In this document: in pieces, positions 15,803 to 24,335 of the stretch
How positions within the stretch are numbered: the first letter of the stretch is position 1
Layout: each line of letters opens with the position of its first letter
NCBI GenBank assembly: GCA_020072925.1
Contig: JAIQGA010000001.1
Location: forward strand, 1 to 64,000
Direction of reading: 5' to 3'
DNA: 64,000 nt
Origin: Terriglobia bacterium
GTDB taxonomy: Bacteria > Acidobacteriota > Terriglobia > UBA7540
Position numbers and translations under genes: made by a program
The notes under the pieces: generated by a model
Seen by the model: the letters and a program-made list of their open reading frames with translations, nothing else
Databases searched by the model: none
Told to the model about the DNA's origin: nothing

Positions 15803-17275
15803 CTACGCCGCTTTCACCGCACCCAGGCCGGGCCCGGTGAGATAGCCGGTGCGCATCGTGCCGTCAGTGATGTGGAAGATGCCCGGGAACTTTTTCTCCC
15901 ACGGTTGATTCGCGGCAGGAACGTATTCGCGCGCATTCGCCTCGAGCGCGGTCACGCCCAGCACGTGCGCGGCGATTCCCGCCGACTGAATCAGCGAAGC
16001 GCCGGGGCACGTGAGGTCCTGGACGCAGCGGAACATCTGGTATTTCTGCGCCGCCGAGGCCATCAGGAGCGCCTGCGTCTGCCCCTTGCAGGCCTTGAGC
16101 GCCACGCCCGTATAACCCATCTCTCTCGCCAGAAGCAAGCTTTCCAGATCGGTCAGTGACTCGTCGATCACCACGGGCCGCAATTTGGCGGCTTCGTGCA
16201 TGGTGTTTTCGCGGTGCGCGGCGAGGTCGCGCGCGGTGGGTTGCTCGAGATACTGAATGCGCTCGAATCCGCGCGGAGTCTTTTCCTTGAGCCGATGGAG
16301 AAAATCCAGGACGTATCCGACGTTGGGACACTTTTCGTTGAAATCGAGCGAGTACCACCACGAATCCACGCCACGCGTCCTCTGCGTTTCGCTGACCACG
16401 CGGTCGATGCACACCACGCGCTCCAAATCCCACTCCAGGTCGTTGCCGTTCAGTTTGATTTTGAAATGCGCCAGGCCGTTGTAGCGGATCCACTCGGGCA
16501 GCGTCTCCGGCAGGCCGTCGTTGAGCCGGCGCGGAAGATCGGCTTCGACAATCGGGTCGAGCGCGCCGATGGAATGAAAGACCCCGAGACGCGCCTGCGG
16601 CTCCGCCAGGATGTATCGATTGATGAATTCGCCCCTGAAATCATTCCCGAGATCGACGGCGAGATCGTGGTCGACGAAGTCCGGGCCGTAGGTGTGGTTG
16701 CAGTTGAGCCCGTGCAGTTTCCCGAAGGCGTCGTGCAGGGCGGCATCGAACGGACTCGCAGTAACCAGCGTGCAGAGTTTCGGGATGGGCTCGGCCAGTT
16801 TGTGCTCCCGCGAAACTTCCGCGGCAGCCGCGAGATACGCGGGTTCGAGCGCACGATTCATATCGATCGGATGCCCGGGTTCCTGATATGCCGCGGTGAG
16901 CGTGGCGAGTCGCGCGGCCAGGGCCTTCATCGCGCCCAGTGTCGTCTCGTAGGACATGACCGCGGAGGGAAAGGACCACACGTTTCCAAGAGGCATCGAG
17001 CCGAAGCCCTTCACCGTGCGGCCATTCGAGGCGCGGGCCACGCACGTCACATCGAGCAGCGTAACGCGATCCACCACGCGGCCCCCGAACTTGTAAGGAG
17101 TGCGATAGAGGAAATCTTCGTAATTGCAGGTTACGCTTTCGATGCGCATGTCCGTCGATTTCGGCGCGGATAGAAGCGGCGTTCCGGCGGTGCGTGCGGT
17201 GCGGAGCAGCGGCGCCGCCAGGGCAGCGCGCAGAACCTCGCGCCGGGAGAAGTTCCTTCCCACCATAGTCCTCAT
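15803..17275 (-). CDS. Tat-exported enolase-superfamily (mandelate racemase-like) enzyme
   Basis: 490 residues from the ATG at 17275; a TTG at 17287 in frame is the longer choice and no strong ribosome-binding site settles it. The N-terminus has a twin-arginine signal ([17 protein letters not shown]). The enolase-superfamily barrel shows the expected catalytic and metal sites: AHFKIKLNG (Lys pair), SLDFNEKC (Asp), EQPT (Glu), VIDESL (Asp) and ALKACKG (Lys). Members dehydrate or epimerise acid sugars using Mg2+. Neighbouring fucosidase, epimerase and oxidoreductase genes suggest an acid-sugar step such as on fuconate, but substrate specificity cannot be read from sequence. Confidence 0.8.
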   Translation of the reverse strand: MRTMVGRNFSRREVLRAALAAPLLRTARTAGTPLLSAPKSTDMRIESVTCNYEDFLYRTPYKFGGRVVDRVTLLDVTCVARASNGRTVKGFGSMPLGNVWSFPSAVMSYETTLGAMKALAARLATLTAAYQEPGHPIDMNRALEPAYLAAAAEVSREHKLAEPIPKLCTLVTASPFDAALHDAFGKLHGLNCNHTYGPDFVDHDLAVDLGNDFRGEFINRYILAEPQARLGVFHSIGALDPIVEADLPRRLNDGLPETLPEWIRYNGLAHFKIKLNGNDLEWDLERVVCIDRVVSETQRTRGVDSWWYSLDFNEKCPNVGYVLDFLHRLKEKTPRGFERIQYLEQPTARDLAAHRENTMHEAAKLRPVVIDESLTDLESLLLAREMGYTGVALKACKGQTQALLMASAAQKYQMFRCVQDLTCPGASLIQSAGIAAHVLGVTALEANAREYVPAANQPWEKKFPGIFHITDGTMRTGYLTGPGLGAVKAA

Positions 17276-17317
17276 GAGCCTGCTCAATCCGCAAGGCTGC
17301 TACACAAGTCCAACGCC

Positions 17318-17430
17318 TATGTCATTCTGAGCGCAGCGAAGAATCCCTGCATTTCTAGGATCGAGTAACTGCGGTGATCCTTCGTCGTCCCGATTCAATT
17401 CATCGGGACTCCTCAGGATGACAGCCTGAG
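17318..17430. repeat. Dispersed CCTGAG-type repeat, copy 2
   Basis: Starts GTCATTCTGAGCGCAGCGAA and ends CGGGACTCCTCAGGATGACA. It shares GATCCTTCGTCGTCCCGATT with copy 1 (12565-12755). Its inverted ends could form a stem. It lies between two minus-strand genes. Confidence 0.8.
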
Positions 17431-17448
17431 GGGTTTTTCAGGAGGGCG

Positions 17449-18414
17449 TTACGCCACACCGTAGGCTTCGCGGACACGCGCCTTCAGGAATTCCAGGTCG
17501 CGCTGCGCCGTCGCCAGAATATTTTCCTCGTGGGCAGCGCGAGTTTTTCCCGGGACCTCATATTCGATGTGCAGTGAGATTGGGCCTTGAAAGCTCGCCT
17601 GGGCAACCGTCTTGAAAAGGTATTTCCAATCCACCATGCCCTGGCCCAGCGGGCAATTCACGTCCCTCCAACCCCGCGCGGTCTTCTCCCAATAAAAGTC
17701 CTTCACAGCGATCATCTTCAGTCGCGGAAGGACCAGGTTCGTCGCGATCTTCCACGCGCCCACGCCGCCCTCCGCCACCGCGTGGCGAGGGTCGAAATAG
17801 AAGCCCACCCATTTGGGATCGAGCGGTCCGATGACGCTCGCCATGTCCCATACCGGCGCGCCAATGTATTCCTCGTGATTGTGATAACCGAGCTGGATTC
17901 CGTATTCCCCGGCGAGCGCCGCGAGGCCGCGGAATTGCTCCCCGGCCTCCGCGAGTTCACGCCGCACGTCCTCCAGTTTATAGAGGTAGTAACCAGCCTT
18001 GAAATAGGGGATGCGGAGTTTGCTCGCCGTGGAAAGAATGGGCCGCGCCGTGCGATCATCCGCGGAGACGAGCGCGGTGGTGATCATCGGGACCTCCAGG
18101 CCCTCGGCGCGAATGGCCGCGACGGCCCTGGGCAGATCCGCCGCGGCCTTCTCGGGAAGCACGTGCCCTTCGGGGCGGACCGTCAGGTCGATGCCATCAA
18201 AACCCACGCGCTTGGCGCTTTGCGCCAGACGCCGCCAGTCCATTTCCGGCAGCGGCTTGGAGAAAAGGCAAAACGGCCCTCGATAGGAACCTTGCGCTGC
18301 CCGCGCTCGCGAAGCGCTCATGCGCAGGGTGACGGCGCCGGCACAGGCTCCAGAGGCCAGATTGATGAATTCGCGGCGGGAGAATCTCAGGTTGCTATGC
18401 GGCAGTGTTTTCAT
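17449..18414 (-). CDS. Tat-exported sugar phosphate isomerase/epimerase-like TIM barrel
   Basis: 321 residues. The ATG at 18414 has GGGAGG 5 bases upstream; the open frame upstream is repeat sequence. Twin-arginine signal RFSRREFINLASGACAGAV. The rest is a xylose-isomerase-like barrel (AP endonuclease 2 family): GFDGIDLTVRPEGHVLPE, IQLGYHNHEEY, VGFYFDPRHAVAEGG, IAVKDFYWEK and LHIEYEVPG carry the usual His, Glu and Asp metal ligands. Such proteins isomerise or epimerise sugars or keto-inositols. It sits between the enolase-type and Gfo/Idh/MocA genes, all Tat-exported, which supports a periplasmic sugar pathway. Confidence 0.87.
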   Translation of the reverse strand: MKTLPHSNLRFSRREFINLASGACAGAVTLRMSASRARAAQGSYRGPFCLFSKPLPEMDWRRLAQSAKRVGFDGIDLTVRPEGHVLPEKAAADLPRAVAAIRAEGLEVPMITTALVSADDRTARPILSTASKLRIPYFKAGYYLYKLEDVRRELAEAGEQFRGLAALAGEYGIQLGYHNHEEYIGAPVWDMASVIGPLDPKWVGFYFDPRHAVAEGGVGAWKIATNLVLPRLKMIAVKDFYWEKTARGWRDVNCPLGQGMVDWKYLFKTVAQASFQGPISLHIEYEVPGKTRAAHEENILATAQRDLEFLKARVREAYGVA

Positions 18415-18449
18415 AACGGCCTCCCACCTTGGCGTTTCGTTGAAAAATC

Positions 18450-18625
18450 CCGAGCTTGTCATCCTGAGGAGCCGAAGGCGGTCCTGAGTGAAACGAAGGA
18501 AGTATCCCGGCATTTCCTCGAGTTCGCAAATGCCGGGATGCTTTGCGGAGTTCACCCTGAGCGAAATACCGGGATCCTTCGCTGCGCTCAGGATAACAAG
18601 CGAAGGGCTCAGGATGACATCGGCG
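18450..18625. repeat. Dispersed CCTGAG-type repeat, copy 3
   Basis: Begins GTCATCCTGAGGAGCCGAAG, has ATTTCCTCGAGTTCGCAAATG and ATCCTTCGCTGCGCTCAGGA inside, and ends CTCAGGATGACATCG. It is related to copies 1 and 2 but with different internal words. Its right end touches the stop region of the gene ending at 18635. Confidence 0.75.
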
Positions 18626-18634
18626 CGATCACTC

Positions 18635-19984
18635 TCAGACCTCGGGCAGCTCATACGGCGCGCGATAGGTGTAGCTCAGCAATTTGTTTGCTTCATCGTT
18701 GTTCGTGAAACGTTCGCTCGCGGCGTCCCACTCCAGATAAGAGCGCGTCTTGTGCGCGATGTTGGCGATCAACGTCGTGGCGGTGCTGCGATGTCCGGTT
18801 TCGATATCGCAATGGCATTTTTCGCGGCTGCGAACGCAGTCGAGGAAATTGCGTTCGTGCAGAGCCGTGCTGTCGGCGCCCTCGGCCTTGTGCGGCTCAA
18901 TCCAGACTTTGCGGCTCGTTTCCCATCTCCGGCCCAACGACCGATCGAGCGGCGTGAGCGCCGGGAAGTCCATCGTCGCGGTCTCCTCCGGCGTCACTTC
19001 ATAGCCATTCCAGGTGAGGTACAGCGTGCCCTTTGTGCCGCGGACTTCCATGATGTCGCCGTGCAGGTCGGCGGGAGCGCCGTTGGCATTGAACTGCGAA
19101 AAGATCACCAGCGTGCCGCCCGGGTAAGTCCACAAGACTTCGAGCGTGTCGGGGATTTCGCGATTGTCGTCGAGAGCGATTTTGCCCCCCATGGCGGTGA
19201 CCGCTTGCGGCGCGTCGTGGCCCAGCATCCAGTGCGTCAGATCGAGGTAGTGCGCGCCGAAGTTCGTGACTTGCCCGCCGGAATAGTCGTAAAACCAGCG
19301 GAAGCGATAGAACGTACGATTGCGATTGTAGGGAACTTTGGGTGCGGGGCCCAACCAGGCGTCCCAATCGAATCCCGCCGGCGGGTCTTCGTCCGGAGGC
19401 TTGCCAATCCCGTTGGGCCACTCGTTCTGAATGTGAAATGAACGCACCGTGGTGATCTTGCCGATTCTTCCCGCGCGCACCAGGTCGACCGCCTCTTTGC
19501 AGAGGGGCGCCGAGCGCCGCATCAGCCCGACTTGCGTCACGCGATTGTATCGGCGCGCTGCCGCCACCATGCGTCGCCCTTCGGAAACGCAGAGCGCCAG
19601 AGGTTTTTCGACGTAAACGTCCTTCCCGGCTTGGCAGGCGTGAATCATCTGCAGCGCGTGCCAGTGGTCCGGGGTGCAGATGACCACGGCATCGAGGTCC
19701 TTCAAGTCCAGGACTTGCCGGTAATCCTTGAACTGCTTCGGATTGGCTCCGATTTTTTTCGCGGCGAAATCCAGGTACGGTTGATGCAGGTCGCAGATGG
19801 CGACGACCTCCGCATCGCGGTGAGCGAGGAAGCCGTCGAGCACTTGGTCTCCGCGATTGCCGAGGCCAATGAAGCCCAGCCGGATGCGATCGCTGGCGCC
19901 GAAGACTCGCGTTTGGCTGAGCGCGGTCGCGAGCCCCGCGGCCGCCGCGCGGCGAGTAAATTCCCTTCGTGATAGTCTCCTCAT
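18635..19984 (-). CDS. Tat-exported Gfo/Idh/MocA oxidoreductase
   Basis: 449 residues. Twin-arginine signal [20 protein letters not shown], then a Rossmann fold ([17 protein letters not shown]), the VEKPL motif with the catalytic Lys, and the large C-terminal domain with [14 protein letters not shown] and [14 protein letters not shown] typical of exported family members in Acidobacteriota, Planctomycetota and Verrucomicrobiota. These act on sugar derivatives in the periplasm, often with a tightly bound cofactor. It probably belongs to the same catabolic set as the epimerase and fucosidase downstream. The stop lies next to a dispersed repeat. Confidence 0.9.
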   Translation of the reverse strand: MRRLSRREFTRRAAAAGLATALSQTRVFGASDRIRLGFIGLGNRGDQVLDGFLAHRDAEVVAICDLHQPYLDFAAKKIGANPKQFKDYRQVLDLKDLDAVVICTPDHWHALQMIHACQAGKDVYVEKPLALCVSEGRRMVAAARRYNRVTQVGLMRRSAPLCKEAVDLVRAGRIGKITTVRSFHIQNEWPNGIGKPPDEDPPAGFDWDAWLGPAPKVPYNRNRTFYRFRWFYDYSGGQVTNFGAHYLDLTHWMLGHDAPQAVTAMGGKIALDDNREIPDTLEVLWTYPGGTLVIFSQFNANGAPADLHGDIMEVRGTKGTLYLTWNGYEVTPEETATMDFPALTPLDRSLGRRWETSRKVWIEPHKAEGADSTALHERNFLDCVRSREKCHCDIETGHRSTATTLIANIAHKTRSYLEWDAASERFTNNDEANKLLSYTYRAPYELPEV

Positions 19985-20092
19985 GAGTCCATCCTTTCCT
20001 TCGCCGGCCCGGTGCGGCGGCGCGCTCCTGTTATTCGACTGTCGAAACCCATCGCGTATTGTACTTCCGCCCGCGCCGCGCCGATGTGCGGA

Positions 20093-20509
20093 CTAAGTTG
20101 AGAGGAGCACGACCGCGATCAACGCGCAGGCGACGCCGAGGCCCTGGAGCAGCGTGATAGACTCGTGCAGGAGCACCGGCGCCACCAGCGCCACAATCAA
20201 AGGGTAAAGCGCGGTGAGCGGCGAAACAATCGAAGCCTTGCCTCCGCGATACATGGCGGCCAGGAGCGCCCAGGCGCCCAGGGCGTTGAAGATTCCGCTC
20301 AGAACGGCCCAAGTCAGGCTCCGGAGCGAATAGTGGAACAGCGCCTTCCCGGGATACATCAAGGGCTCGAGAAGCAAGAAACCCACCACGAGCCAGATGA
20401 GGGCGGAGTCCGCGGGTAGATGGTTTGTGGATAGTTTCTGGAGCAATCCCACAATTCCCCAGGAAATGATCACGACCGCGGCCATCCAGAACCAGGGAGG
20501 AAGGTGCAT
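20093..20509 (-). CDS. Half-size EamA/DMT transporter, subunit 2
   Basis: 138 residues with about five hydrophobic segments and one EamA repeat, half of a normal ten-helix drug/metabolite transporter. Diagnostic ends: GKASIVSPLTALYPLIVALV and LLQGLGVACALIAVVLL. It begins 10 bases after the stop of a similar 144-residue gene, so the two are translated together and probably dimerise. In family terms it moves small metabolites, possibly sugars or amino acids, across the inner membrane. The neighbouring sugar genes suggest a carbohydrate product (inference). Confidence 0.8.
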   Translation of the reverse strand: MHLPPWFWMAAVVIISWGIVGLLQKLSTNHLPADSALIWLVVGFLLLEPLMYPGKALFHYSLRSLTWAVLSGIFNALGAWALLAAMYRGGKASIVSPLTALYPLIVALVAPVLLHESITLLQGLGVACALIAVVLLST

Positions 20510-20519
20510 GTGCGAATAC

Positions 20520-20954
20520 TCACAACGAGAAGATGACGATCGCCGCCCCGGCGAAGATCAAGCCGACAACCTGCAACCCGGTCAGCCGCTCGCGCAGGAC
20601 CAGAACCGCCAGCACCACCGTGAACATGGGATAGAGCGCGGTGGCAGCGGTAATCACCGAGGTGCTACCTCCGCTACGGTACGCTGCAAACAGCGCCAAG
20701 CCTCCGATTCCGGCAAGAACACCATTGGCGACTGAATAGAAGATTCCGAGCGGACTCTTTTCCAACCGAAAGCCTTTCCCCGCCAGCAGGGCGAGAGCCA
20801 CGGGGATGGTGCCCAGGGTGAAGATGAACTGCATGGCCATCGAGGGGATTTCCATGGACCCCAGTTTCGAGCAGAGGGCCCATCCCCCCCAGCAGAAAAT
20901 GCAGAGCAAGGAATACCAGAACCAGCGGGCTTTCAGCGTGTCGCGTATCGGCAT
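20520..20954 (-). CDS. Half-size EamA/DMT transporter, subunit 1
   Basis: 144 residues, about five transmembrane segments, single EamA unit (FCWGGWALCSKLGSMEIPSM at the start; GGSTSVITAATALYPMFTVV and LRERLTGLQVVGLIFAGAAI at the end). It aligns with the next gene in the same positions (SxSxIxxxTALYP, then L-G-L-x-G) but is clearly diverged, so the pair is an old duplication that stayed as two genes instead of fusing. No good ribosome-binding site is seen before the ATG. Confidence 0.8.
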   Translation of the reverse strand: MPIRDTLKARWFWYSLLCIFCWGGWALCSKLGSMEIPSMAMQFIFTLGTIPVALALLAGKGFRLEKSPLGIFYSVANGVLAGIGGLALFAAYRSGGSTSVITAATALYPMFTVVLAVLVLRERLTGLQVVGLIFAGAAIVIFSL

Positions 20955-21162
20955 AACGGCTCGCGTTTGACGGGACCAGGAAGCGGAGGGGGATTATAGC
21001 GCGTGCGTCGCCGGAATGATTTTGGGATTTGCGTTTTACTTCAACGTCACCGGGTCTGTAATCCCCTGCGGATCACATTGAGCGGCGGGGGATTTCATGA
21101 GTAGTCTATGATTAAGTCAGACAAACCTTCTCGGCACCCTGGGGGCCGCCACGGCAGGGCGC

Positions 21163-22158
21163 TCAGATCTTCAGGACCGCGGCGCCGCCGATTTTGCTCT
21201 GTTTCATGTTTTGCAGGGCTTGATTGGCTTCGGCGAGGGGGTAGATTTCGATTTCCGTGCGGACGGGAACCTGTTCGGCGTCGTGCAGCAGGCCGCGCGC
21301 ATCTGCGCGGGTGCAATTGGCGACGCTGCGCACGATGCGCTCGTGGTAAAGGAGCCGGTAGTCGATTTCCGGGATCGTGCTCATGGTGATGCCGGCGAGC
21401 GCGACAGTACCGCCCTTGCGAAGGTGGCGCAGGGCGTCAAGCACGAGCTTGCCCGCGGGTGCGAAGACGATTGCGGCATCGAGCTGTTCGGGGGGCGAAT
21501 CCTCCGCAGTGCCAACCCACGTGGCGCCCAACTGACTGGCTAATTGCCGGTGCGACACCGTTCGCGAGAACGCATAGACCTCGCAACCTTCGTGCCGGGC
21601 AAGCTGGATCACCACGTGCGCGGAGGCGCCAAATCCAAAAAGGCCAAGGCGTTCGCCGGGACGCACGTTGCTCAAGCGCAAGGCGCGAAAGCCAATGATT
21701 CCGGCACAGAGCAGCGGCGCCGCCTGAAGGTCGGAGAAGATCGCGGGAATCGGATAAGCAAAGGCTTCGGGCACCAGCACCGCCTCTGCGTAACCTCCGT
21801 TCACGTGGTACCCGGTAAATTGCGCCTTCTCGCAGAGATTCTCGAGACCCTTCCGGCAATATGCGCACTCGCCGCACGTCGAGTAAAGCCACGGAATGCC
21901 CACGCGCTCGCCTTCACGAAACTGCTGGGCGCCCGCGCCCAGCGCGTCCACGACACCCACGATCTGATGGCCGGGAATAATGGGAAGTCGGGGAAGAGGT
22001 ATATCACTTTCCACGATGTGGAGGTCGGTGTGGCACACGGCGCAGGCGCTGACGCGGACCCGAATCTGGCCCGCGCCGGGAGTCGGCAACGGCACGTCCG
22101 CCAGGCGCAGAGGATTCTCCTCCGCCGGTTTTGGTTTCTCGAGCAGCATGGCGCGCAT
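21163..22158 (-). CDS. Zinc-dependent alcohol dehydrogenase family protein
   Basis: 331 residues from the ATG at 22158 (MRAMLLEKPKP, a usual family opening). Catalytic zinc region CAVCHTDLH and PGHQIVG; the family's GHE is GHQ here, a variant met in one sub-branch. The structural zinc loop CGECAYCRKGLENLC is complete. The NAD(P) domain has LGLFGFGASAHVVIQLA. It should oxidise alcohols or reduce aldehydes in the cytoplasm; substrate unknown. It stands alone: divergent from the SYLF gene, and downstream of nothing on its strand. Confidence 0.88.
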   Translation of the reverse strand: MRAMLLEKPKPAEENPLRLADVPLPTPGAGQIRVRVSACAVCHTDLHIVESDIPLPRLPIIPGHQIVGVVDALGAGAQQFREGERVGIPWLYSTCGECAYCRKGLENLCEKAQFTGYHVNGGYAEAVLVPEAFAYPIPAIFSDLQAAPLLCAGIIGFRALRLSNVRPGERLGLFGFGASAHVVIQLARHEGCEVYAFSRTVSHRQLASQLGATWVGTAEDSPPEQLDAAIVFAPAGKLVLDALRHLRKGGTVALAGITMSTIPEIDYRLLYHERIVRSVANCTRADARGLLHDAEQVPVRTEIEIYPLAEANQALQNMKQSKIGGAAVLKI

Positions 22159-22340
22159 GGTCGACCCCCAGTCTAGCGGCGCGGGTGAGCATGTCATAAG
22201 GTGGGTCTTGGCCGCAATCTTTTTCGGACCGCGCGGCGAGATTGTGGCAGAATATCTCCATTCAATTGAAATCGAATTGGCACGAAGGGGCAACTCGCTC
22301 TAGCTACATTGAGGTATCTATCGAAGGGAGGGGGACAACC

Positions 22341-23042
22341 ATGAGATATCTGCTCGCAGCAGCCTTAGTTCTGACATTATACGGCGCGGCCCTGGCGAAG
22401 GATGAGAGTAAGGGCGCAGAGCGCCTGCAGAAGGCCGCCGAGGTCATCAATGAGGTGATGAAGACCCCGGAGCAATCCATTCCTAAAGATCTTCTCAATC
22501 ATTCCGTCTGCGTGGGGGTTATTCCCTCGCAGAAGAAGGCAGCCCTGGGGATCGGGGGCAGCTATGGCGCCGGATGCCTGGTCTGCCGGCGCGGGGGCAC
22601 GGGGGCGTGGGGCGCGCCCTGGATGTTCAGAATTGGCGGGCCCAGCATCGGCTTGCAGATCGGAGGACAGGCGACGGATTTCGTCCTGCTGGTGATGAAC
22701 GCCAAGGGCGCTGAAACGCTGGTGAAGGGCAAAACCAAGCTCGGCGCGGACGCCTCGGTCGCCGGCGGCCCGGTCGGACGAACCGCCGAGGGCGCGACCG
22801 GAGCGTTGATGCAGACGGAGATCCTTACTTACTCGCGCTCGCGCGGGGCTTTTGCGGGGCTGTCACTGGAAGGCCAGGTGATCAAGGATGACGGCGGCAG
22901 CAATGAGGACCTTTACGGCAAGAAGCTCACCGCCAAGGAAATTCTGTTCGGAAATATCGCCGCGCCCGGCGCGGCAGGGGGCTTGAATTCCGCGCTGACG
23001 AAGTATTCGCCACACGGCGGGGAAAAGTTCAGCACGAAGTAG
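22341..23042 (+). CDS. Secreted SYLF (Ysc84/DUF500) lipid-binding domain protein
   Basis: 233 residues. GGGAGGGGGA precedes the ATG at 22341. The signal peptide ends near ALAKDE. The remainder is one SYLF domain: AAEVINEVMKTPEQSIPKDL, CVGVIPSQKKAALGIGGSYG, then ATDFVLLVMN and a C-terminal SRSRGAFAGLSLEGQVIKDD. Eukaryotic SYLF proteins bind phosphoinositides; bacterial ones are envelope proteins of unclear role. The stop codon overlaps a GC-rich 23-base palindrome, and a decayed copy of the last 35 codons plus the same palindrome follows at once. Confidence 0.9.
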   Translation: MRYLLAAALVLTLYGAALAKDESKGAERLQKAAEVINEVMKTPEQSIPKDLLNHSVCVGVIPSQKKAALGIGGSYGAGCLVCRRGGTGAWGAPWMFRIGGPSIGLQIGGQATDFVLLVMNAKGAETLVKGKTKLGADASVAGGPVGRTAEGATGALMQTEILTYSRSRGAFAGLSLEGQVIKDDGGSNEDLYGKKLTAKEILFGNIAAPGAAGGLNSALTKYSPHGGEKFSTK

Positions 23043-23064
23043 AGACGGCCCGGCGGGCCGTCTC
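23042..23064. repeat. 23-base palindrome at the SYLF stop, copy 1
   Basis: GAGACGGCCCG, a central G, then the exact reverse complement of the arm. It could fold into a terminator-type stem but has no T-run. An identical copy is at 23164-23186. Confidence 0.85.
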
Positions 23065-23069
23065 GGATG

Positions 23070-23164
23070 ACCGCCAAAGGAATTACCTTCGGAAAAGTCG
23101 CCGCCCCGTCGCGGCAGGAGGTTTCAATCCCGCGTTAACGGATTTATCGCCGCACGAAAGGTAG
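23070..23164 (+). pseudogene. Decayed duplicate of the SYLF gene 3' end
   Basis: The DNA reads TAKGITFGKVAAP, then after a one-base frameshift AAGGFNPALTDLSPHER and a stop, against TAKEILFGNIAAP and AAGGLNSALTKYSPHGG in the intact gene. The second copy also lacks about 18 bases near its end. It is followed by the same 23-base palindrome as the intact gene. A tandem duplication followed by loss of the 5' part explains this best. Confidence 0.8.
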
Positions 23165-23186
23165 AGACGGCCCGGCGGGCCGTCTC
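23164..23186. repeat. 23-base palindrome, copy 2
   Basis: Identical to the palindrome at 23042-23064, with the first base again the last base of a TAG. It lies 12 bases before the stop of the convergent aldolase, so it may terminate that gene from the other strand. Confidence 0.85.
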
Positions 23187-23198
23187 TACCTGGCGCGG

Positions 23199-24173
23199 TT
23201 ACTGGATTTCCCCAGCGTAGATCTTCATAATCGTCTCCAGGAATTTCAGGGCGTGTTCCCGGGGACGCTGGAACGAGTTGCGGCCGATAATCGAGCCGAA
23301 CCCTCCGCCGTCGCGGATGGCGCGCGCCTCATCGAACACGGCTTCATCGTTCTCCTTCTTGGCGCCGCCGGAGAAGATCACGATGCGATGGCCGTCAAAG
23401 GCTCCCTGGAGGACGTGTTTCACGCGCTCGGAGAGCGTCGCAATGGGCACCGCAGCCTTCTCGTAGGCTTTCTTGGCCTCGGGCTGCTCGATGTGCGCGC
23501 TGGGGAGTTTCACCTTGATGATGTGCGCGCCCAGTTGCGCGGCGATCTGCGCCGCATAGGCGGCGACGTCGATGGCGGTTTCGCCTTCCTTGCTCAGGCT
23601 TGTCCCGCGCGGGTAGGACCACACAACCACGGCCAGGCCGTGCGCCTTCGCTTCTGCCGCCAGTTCGCGCAGTTGCTGGTACATCGTCTGCGCGTGCGCC
23701 GAACCGGGATAAATCGTGAAGCCAATCGCCGTGCAGCCCAGGCGCAGCGCATCACGCACGCCGGCGGTCACGGCGGGGAGGGGATCCTTCTCATCGTGCA
23801 GCACGTCGTGATTGTTCGCCTTCAGGATGAGGGGGATTTCGCCCGCGTGACGGTCAGCCGCGGCTTCGATGAAGCCAAGGGGCGCGGCGTAGGCATTGCA
23901 GCCCGCGGCGAGCGCCAGCTCGAAGTGGTAGTTGGGATCATATCCGGAAGGATTCACCGCGAAGCTGCGCGCGGGACCGTGCTCGAAGCCCTGGTCCACG
24001 GGCAGAATCACGAACTTGCCGGTGCCCGCCAGCCGCCCGGTATTCATCAAACGCGCCAGGTTGGTCTTGGAGCCGGGATTGTCACTTTCATACCAACTCA
24101 GAATTTCACGCACCCGGTCGGTGTTGCGCCCGACGTGCGGACTTGCCGTGGGAACCGTTTTTGCCACTGCCAT
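23199..24173 (-). CDS. Class I fructose-bisphosphate aldolase (DhnA/FbaB family)
   Basis: 324 residues from the ATG at 24173, with GGAGG 7 bases upstream. Family marks: FVILPVDQGFEHGP near the start, AAPLGFIEAAADRH, HIIKVKLPS with the likely Schiff-base Lys, and the phosphate-binding FSGGAKKEN and GGFGSIIGRNSFQRP. It cleaves or forms fructose 1,6-bisphosphate without metal, in glycolysis or gluconeogenesis. Archaeal-type aldolases of this family often serve gluconeogenesis. Monocistronic here. Confidence 0.92.
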   Translation of the reverse strand: MAVAKTVPTASPHVGRNTDRVREILSWYESDNPGSKTNLARLMNTGRLAGTGKFVILPVDQGFEHGPARSFAVNPSGYDPNYHFELALAAGCNAYAAPLGFIEAAADRHAGEIPLILKANNHDVLHDEKDPLPAVTAGVRDALRLGCTAIGFTIYPGSAHAQTMYQQLRELAAEAKAHGLAVVVWSYPRGTSLSKEGETAIDVAAYAAQIAAQLGAHIIKVKLPSAHIEQPEAKKAYEKAAVPIATLSERVKHVLQGAFDGHRIVIFSGGAKKENDEAVFDEARAIRDGGGFGSIIGRNSFQRPREHALKFLETIMKIYAGEIQ

Positions 24174-24335
24174 AGTATTGCCTCCGGCTAAATAGCCAAT
24201 GAATTGGGCCAACCCGTAATTATCCTGTCCCGAGAATCATCACGCAAGGAGAAACTCGCCCCGCGACCATATGTCGGAATGCGTTGGCGCGCTCGTGCGT
24301 CGACCGCGCATGCCACAGCGTGCTTCGGGCGGAAC

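Noticed and set aside
14861-16159. 432-codon plus-strand frame across the fucosidase and enolase-type genes
   Set aside because: It spans two real minus-strand genes and their gap, and shows no domain.
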